Of a stretch of DNA of 64,000 bases, positions 57,584 through 64,000 are shown in pieces. This DNA comes from Uranotaenia lowii (taxonomy: Eukaryota; Arthropoda; Insecta; Diptera; Culicidae). The position numbers and the translations under genes are program-made. Location of the stretch: NCBI RefSeq assembly GCF_029784155.1, contig NC_073693.1, forward strand, positions 157,361,519 to 157,425,518, written 5' to 3'. Position 1 is the first letter of the stretch. The number at the start of each line of letters is the position of its first letter. A model generated the notes under the pieces. The model saw only the letters and a program-made list of their open reading frames with translations. It had not been told where the DNA came from and made no database searches.

Positions 57584-59764
57584 AATCACTAATCGTACTT
57601 CCATAGCCAGAACTTATGTCTGAGTCCCAAAGAACAATGAATGAGTTATTGTTCTTGTTGTCTTTGTTCATGTTTTCAATCATTTTAACATAAAAACATT
57701 AAAATGATCAAAAACACAAAATGGTTGGGCCTACCATGGAGCAGAGAACGCAGAGACAACCGGAACACAGGAACAGGAAGAAACGTGGACCACCACTACC
57801 ATACGTTTCAAATGGGCAGTATCGTTGGGAGCATGCTAAGAAAAATGCTCCGTGATGAAGGAACCAATAAATAGGACCATTCTTCAACGGCTGGAAATGA
57901 TTTATTTTGTACAAAGAAACCACAAAACTCAAGAATAGAAAGCATTTTGAAAATGCTGATGTTATAAATAAAAGAAAACTGAAATTCTGAGTTTAATTTT
58001 TGATCCTTGAACTGTTTTGGATTTCAGTGTACAATCATTTCAGGTCATCGACCAAGGATAAAGCGCCTTTACTCGCTCTTGAAAATAAAAAAAAGAGAGA
58101 CAGAAAATATTAGAAGAACATAAAACCTTCCGATGTCTGTTAAGAGCTCAAAAGGTTTTTTTCCGAAAAATTTAAACGTATAATCACCCATTAGCGCATA
58201 TCCAGAGGCTACATTTAATAAGATAAAGTGAATAAATACTTAGCTTTACTATCGGATCCTTATTCAAATTCGGTAAATTCTACTATCGAAGCAAGCCGAG
58301 AAAAGCTGAATATCATGTCAATTCTTTAGCAGGTCAGCCAACATCAACCACTCGCCATGAACCTGTCAAGATCACATTTTCTCATTTTTTTCTATTCCAC
58401 CAATTTTACCTGCATTTCTTCAGCTAATATCATTTGCTATCTTTTCAATAAAATTAGCCAATTTTGTCACGTAGCTTTGCTTAGTCAGCGCAGCCTTGTC
58501 TTTTTCACTTCAATGAACTAAGCTTTGTTGCAAATTTCTAACTCAAACTCTGATCATTGCGGAAACCACGCCAATAAAGCTTCGAAAATTTCCACACTAA
58601 AAAGCCCAGCAAAACGCATGCATTTTTAAATACAAATAAACACCAGCATTCGCACGTACACAACAAAATACCCTCACCATCGAAAAAATAACGATGGCCA
58701 TTTGTAAAAACATCAATTTTTCAACTCTTCGATTTTTTCGCACTTTTAACTTCCCGTTTCCTCTCTTCATATTAAAAGACTTCATCTCCATAGGATTTTT
58801 CACAACTACAACAATGAACATCGCGAAAAAAAAGTATTCGGCCGTCTTTCTTGAGGAACTTCTCATTCCTAAAGGAAAAATAATTTTCGAGGAATAACGA
58901 AGCAAAACGCGACCGTGAAAAATTAACGCGACCGCACTCGAGCAAGGCCAACTTAGTTCTCCGAATAAATAACTGGTAATAATAATAATAAAAATTACAA
59001 ACTAGCAGATATTCAAGCTTGCACCATGATTTCGTAAGGCTTTTTACCGACCTCAAATTTTTTAAGTCAAATTTATTTAAAGCAAACTGCAGCAAACTTA
59101 AGGTATTACAAAATTATTTTATCCCTTTAATGCATAGTGTTGTTTCAAAACAACACTAATCAACATATCTCGGAAAAGCTAAGCTATTTTTAAGGGATAT
59201 GTCCACTAAAAACATTCTAGAGATATAGTGAAATTAGCTCATGGTATTTTTAGTATAATATTTCGATAAATGTGTTAGATATCGAACCAAGTATGCGGAA
59301 TAATTACAAAAATAAATTTTATTATTTTAAAAAAACTAGTTTTTTAGAAAATCGCTGTTATTTCTTTAAGTTTTCAAATTCTTAAAATTGTTTAATCTCA
59401 ATCAATCTCAAACAGCTTCCAGCACACAATTCACAAGGTTTGGAAGAAGTTTGCAAAATCATATTGAAATGAATCATGCATTTCTTAAATCATATTTCAA
59501 CTTTGATACTCAGAATCATTGCTGTAAGCATTCAGTGGCAGCATAAAATATTCAATTGAATTTATAGCAGTGTATCGATCAGTTTAAATTCAACTGGATT
59601 CATACAAGTATGAACAGAAGGTTTATTCCCGAAAACACACTGCACACTCATTCACCAATCGGCAACATTGATTGTTATTATACATTCAGGCTCTTCGTAG
59701 GTTCATGAGATTAGCAAATCTTCGTTTTCAGTTTCATGCAAACAATGCTGAAAGCGAAAAAAGT
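57584..59764. other. AT-rich DNA, no gene recognised
   Basis: No supported gene. A LINE-like tail lies at 58962-58995 (AATAAATAACTGGTAATAATAATAATAAAAA). A perfect 10-bp inverted repeat, AGTGTTGTTT-CA-AAACAACACT, is at 59138-59159, preceded by CCCTTTAATGCAT. Frames below 110 codons have no recognisable domains. Confidence 0.45.
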
Positions 59765-59777
59765 TTCATTTCAATAT

Positions 59778-59969
59778 TTTTTTTTTGTTTCGATTATAGT
59801 CGTTTTACCATCTTTATGGCATTCGCGACTTTATCAACGTTCCAGTTGGCGGATTGTTATTGAAAAACTTATCCGGTACAACTGTATTCGATGTTTACTC
59901 TTGGGCTCGAACTCGCGGACATCGGCTCAGGAGACAACAGACTTGCCAACTGAGCTATATCACAAGCCC
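59778..59969 (-). mobile_element. tRNA-derived SINE with perfect 13-bp target duplication
   Basis: On the minus strand the element starts GGGCTTGTGATATAGCTCAG. It has an RNA polymerase III box A (TAGCTCAGTTGG, plus positions 59946-59957) and box B (GAGTTCGAGCCC, 59903-59914), a non-tRNA body and a poly(A) tail seen as T at 59778-59786. TTCATTTCAATAT flanks it exactly (59765-59777 and 59970-59982), the hallmark of LINE-mediated insertion. The intact duplication suggests a recent insertion. It is not a functional tRNA gene: there is no tRNA 3' half folding to a clean acceptor stem. A relative is truncated at 11862-11960. Confidence 0.95.
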
Positions 59970-59982
59970 TTCATTTCAATAT

Positions 59983-62900
59983 GATTAATTTTGGTTGAAT
60001 GGTGACAAACCTTGAGCGAATCAACTCACTAGACTTGCGGAAAAAACTTTGTTTGCGACATTCAACGATGAAATGAATTATGATAAAACTTTCAAAATTT
60101 TGTTTAAATTTAGAATGCCCATTTTAAAAGTTATATTCGTTGAACTTCTCTAAATTTTGTTCTTCAATTTTTTCTTATTAATTGTACCATGAGCATTTAT
60201 GAATTGGCTTCAATATAGCCGATGATTTAAAGTCGGTTCGCGGAGGATGAACATTTAGGATAAATTTAAATTTTTAAATAATTTGAAATTATTTAAATAT
60301 TATTATGATTTAAATAAACCATATGAAACATGATATTTTGTTGTGATTTATTTCCCAGCAAACATATTTCCCATAAGCAGCTCCTGAAATTTACAACATA
60401 GGAAAGCCGTTCAAATAAGAGGTAGTTATCATGCACTTTAAGAATTTTGAATATGGATTAATTTTCATCCGCTGAAGCGTTATCGAGTTAAGTACCCCTC
60501 AAAGGGTAAAGGGGCATTATCCGGACAAGGAGCTCTTCCTGTCTTATTGAATAACGGGTCAAACGTATTCGTTAAGAAGTAGCCAAAAGTTAGCGTGTAT
60601 ATTTGTTGACGTTTCTGTTCCATTGATTTCGGTTTGAGCTTTCAACATTGTTTAAGCTTTCTACACTGATAGAAGATTACAGTCAATGCCATCGGTGCTT
60701 GCAGAAAATTTACAGCACTGCTCAAAATAACGACTTCAAACCTGTTATTCGAGTTAAAATTCACTAAATCAATAACTGCCTTTTCACATTAAGAAAATTA
60801 AAATTTAAAATTAATTAAAAAAAATATACTATCGGCTATATCGGTAAAATATTATATTCTGTGACAAAGATAATAAGATAAATAATGTTGATTATAATAA
60901 TTATAAATACTTCATACAAAACAGAGATGATTCAATAATAATGCCCTACTGAACCATAGTGACGAATTGTTGATCCGTTTTGTATAATCTAGTACAATTA
61001 TGATCTTAGAAAAACTGATAAAGTTTAGTTAATTACTTTTTACCGCTTTTTCACAAGTTTTCTTTACCCGAATAAAATTTGGAATCGTGTTCATTGCTGA
61101 GCTCAATCCAAAACGTGATATTCGGAAAAAAATCTACAATAGAAAAATTAATTTGACCAAATTGTACTTTCAGAAATTTTACCGAATTACATAAGTCTGT
61201 TAATTGTAAAAGGATAAAGGAATAAAGAGATGAAATTATGGAACTTGCTAGCTCAATATCCTAATTATTGAAACAGTTTTGAGGAATTTCGACTAATGGC
61301 CACTTGATAACATAAAAACTGCTCGCTCAATTAACCTCAAGTTTGTATGGAAATTTTGAACATTTTTTTTAACAAACTACAACATCCACTCAGTCCTTTC
61401 TAACTTTGACGGACATGTATCGATTTCGTTATAAACTTTGTTTTCTTGATTTATTTTTAAACATTTTTTTCCGAAGACTGTAAGATGATTCGATTTATGA
61501 TAGAAAGGTAAAATGGGTAGAAACATGATAATGGTAACAACACCGAAAAACCGCATTCTAACAATCTTAAATGATGATAATTCCTGGGTAGAAAAGAAGA
61601 TTGTCTGAGCAAGAACAAAACTGTGGGTTTCAATCTGTGAATTCCAACCATATTTTCATAAAAAAATATGTATTTTACGTTGAAAACTCCCAAATAATTT
61701 TGTACAATGCATCATTTCGGATATTATCTTTGAAGCTGCCTATAGTGAACCGTGAAAAGGCAGCACACACAGAATTGCAGCTTTTTGTGTTCATCAAAGG
61801 TTCGAGTTTGCTTTATAGCGATTTTTTTACGACCATAGCCATAAAAGGAAAACTTTTCCTCCATCATAAAAATGCGTTTTCCTTAAAAAGCAGTCAGCAG
61901 CTGCCTGGCGACATCTGCAGGTGGTGCAGCGGGAGTATGACGTCACTTCGCTCACCAGCAGTAGCAGCAAATTTCCGTTCCGAAGTTCGAACCGAGAGAC
62001 GTGGTCACTGGAGGAGAGAATTTTTTAATTAACTTTTCACTTCCTTCCGTCCGCTTACAGATGTGGTTAAATTTCTTTCCGAGCTTTGCACACATTCCGT
62101 TGCCTGGAAGGTACCTTTCCTTCTTTATAAAGCTTCGAGATAAGACGGAAAACTGGGAAGCGGCACACACAGTTTGATACTATCTGTTGAATTGAAACTG
62201 AACAGTAGGGAAGTGCAACATTTTCGTCTTAACTACTAACGGAGTATGGCTCTTTTCTTCTTTTTTTTGTAACTATCATATCTAGCAAGATGTGATCACA
62301 TTTCACGTCTATCTGATAATTAAATTTTTATCTTCATGTCCAAATTATGGCAGCATTTTTTTTTTCAGTTCATATCAGCGGCAACTTTATTTGTCAGTTT
62401 GAGATAAAACCTGCCAAATTCAAGACTTCAAAAATGATAACAGCAAAGAGATTGGTAAGAAAAAGTTAATTTTTTCAGTCCGTTGAATTTACATTACAAA
62501 TTTATATCACCAATCATGTTGAATATCAATAAAACCCACAACGATATTGTTTTATTTCATTAAAGAACCCAAAACAAGCCTTTAACGCATTATGGTAAGC
62601 GTTGAGAAAGCCGTGATAAAATTTAACTTTAGCCAAAATTGCTTCAAAGCCTCTCCGGGAATTGATTCCACGAGGGCCACAAAAGCATTTGATCCCATTA
62701 TACATAAAGTTCCCTTGTTCACATATGTTAAGCAATAAATTCATTAACCACAAACCATTTGATCTGCAGGACGGCCATCTCGGCGGGTTTAGAAAAAGGT
62801 TTTCCCCATGCTATTGAAAAGCCGAAAGCCGAGTCAGACCAGGGAAAAAAAGCTAGAAGGATTCGCATTCCAACGGCCAGCAAACATTGGCCAACATCGG

Positions 62901-63424
62901 ACCATCATGGTCGTCCCTGCGATCCCATAACAAGCGGATCAGATAGCCACTCTAAAATAGAGTATCCCCGGGCGGAAAATCTATTCCGGCTCACTCACTC
63001 ACTCACTCAGCAAACTGGCCAGTCGGGCAGCTGCTGGCGGAAAATCCGTCCCGCGATATAAAAAAAACACACAGAAAGCGAACCCGAAAGTGGCGATCGT
63101 TTATGTTTATTAGTTTACTGCTTGCTCTGGTTTTCGGTTTATTTTGTGATGCCGCTGTTTGGCTTTTCCTCGTTCTCGTTCGTGATCCTTTGACTCGCCC
63201 CACACACAACAGCCAAACTTTCCCACTTTCTCCGGGCACATATTGGTTACTGTTGGTCAGGGCAATAAAAGTGAATTTTTATCGTCTTATGACCACAGAG
63301 TTTTGTGCCTACTTCTGGTGTCAGTTTCTCAGTGGGTTTCGGTCAAAGAAAGCACACCAAAAATGAAAAACCCCAATCAAAAACAACGCATTTTATTTTG
63401 ATTTAATATTATAAATTTTAAATT
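59983..63424. other. Intergenic or intronic DNA, no gene recognised
   Basis: About 3.4 kb without a supported gene. Parts at 61750-62170 and 62760-63360 are less AT-rich and contain frames of 72-143 codons on both strands without domains. There is a (TCAC)n run at 62991-63010. The 87-codon frame at 63103-63366 begins with a hydrophobic stretch (MFISLLLALVFGLF), but nothing else supports it as a gene. Confidence 0.45.
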
Positions 63425-64000
63425 GACATTTTTATGATATCTGACATTTTTGACATTTTTGACATTTTTGAAATTATTTTATGATATCTGACATTTTTGA
63501 CATTTTTGACATTTTTAACATTTTTGACATTTTTGACATTTTCGACATTTTTGACATTTTTGACATTTTTGACATTTTTGACATTTTTGACATTTTTGAC
63601 ATTTTTGCCTTTTTTGACATTTTTGACATTTTTGACATTTTTGACATTTTTGACATTTTTGACATTTTTGACATTTTTGACATTTTTGACATTTTTGACA
63701 TTTTTGACATTTTTGACATTTTTGACATTTTTGACATTTTTGACATTTTTGACATTTTTGACATTTTTGACATTTTTGACATTTTTGACAATTTTGACAT
63801 TTCTGACATTTTTGACAATTTTGACATTTTTGACATTTTTGTCATTTTTGTAATTTTTGTCATTTTTGGCATTTTTGACATTTTTGACATTTTTTACATT
63901 TTTGACATTTTTGACATTTTTGACATTTTTGACATTTTTGACATTTTTGACATTTTCGACATTTTTGACATTTTTGACATTTTTGACATTTTTGACATTT
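63425..64000 (-). repeat. Satellite array 5: variant core TTTTTGACA, runs off the window
   Basis: About 60 units of TTTTTGACA (TGTCAAAAA on the minus strand), differing from arrays 1-4 by one A/T exchange in the core. Two partial copies of TTTATGATATCTGACATTTT (near 63431 and 63478, 47 bases apart) lie at the left edge. A patch at about 63838-63872 reads TTTTTGTCATTTTTGTAATTTTTGTCATTTTTGGCA, i.e. the core of array 3. The array continues past 64000. Confidence 0.97.

Noticed and set aside
59878..59969. A tRNA gene on the minus strand
   Set aside because: Box A and B are good, but the sequence continues into a SINE body with poly(A) tail and target duplication; acceptor-stem pairing is not convincing.
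63103..63366. Small secreted protein starting MFISLLLALVFGLF
   Set aside because: Only a hydrophobic start supports it; the frame is short, no family is recognisable, and another frame is open on the opposite strand in the same place.

Overview
The window is eukaryotic, AT-rich and dominated by repeats. Dipteran-type SINEs, TA-flanked MITEs, several LINE families and Ty3/gypsy, Tc1-mariner and solo-LTR remnants point to an insect, most likely a mosquito (Culicidae). That assignment is inference from the repeat families. I see no intact host gene. The window looks like heterochromatin-like intergenic or long-intron DNA, and it contains a 500-base assembly gap (22835-23334).

The dominant structure is a satellite with a 9-bp unit, TGACAAAAA. 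It occurs as five separate arrays at 8598-11861, 28360-30963, 37326-39395, 46888-48067 and 63425-64000, about 9.7 kb or 15% of the window. Arrays 1, 2 and 4 have the A-rich strand on top, array 3 is inverted, and array 5 uses a different core (TTTTTGACA on top, not TTTTTGTCA) and runs off the edge. The long reading frames in these arrays (MTK, NDK, VIF, LSF and CHF repeats) are artefacts of a 9-base unit. Array 1 changes half-way to a TTACAAAAA variant with a higher-order pattern. Several arrays abut transposon remnants.

Region by region: 1-5000 holds a broken copy of a MINDY-3/FAM188A-like deubiquitinase gene, a TA-flanked MITE and a minus-strand LINE remnant. 8.6-12 kb is array 1, ending inside a truncated SINE. 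13.5-20.8 kb is a LINE graveyard: an RTE-like remnant interrupted by a SINE, then a long minus-strand RNase H-bearing LINE split by a GC-rich 1.35-kb insertion and by a 1196-bp foldback element with 8-bp target duplications. 28-39 kb holds arrays 2 and 3, a MITE, a Tc1/mariner transposase remnant and a Ty3/gypsy remnant split by a Tc1-like terminus.

42.15-46.62 kb holds the only intact coding DNA, an apparently full-length non-LTR retrotransposon: ORF1 (RRM-like plus CCHC knuckle) and ORF2 (APE endonuclease, reverse transcriptase, C-terminal CCHC), joined by a TAA-A-ATG stop/restart. 50.9-53.8 kb is a nested foldback complex carrying a third TA-flanked MITE. 54.6-57.6 kb has LINE fragments, a 103-bp tandem repeat and a perfect solo LTR with GATTG target duplications. 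A recent SINE with a 13-bp target duplication lies at 59.8 kb.

No genes here work together as a pathway. The functional unit is the LINE at 42-46 kb, whose two proteins would form its retrotransposition particle. The rest records successive insertions, truncations and satellite expansion.
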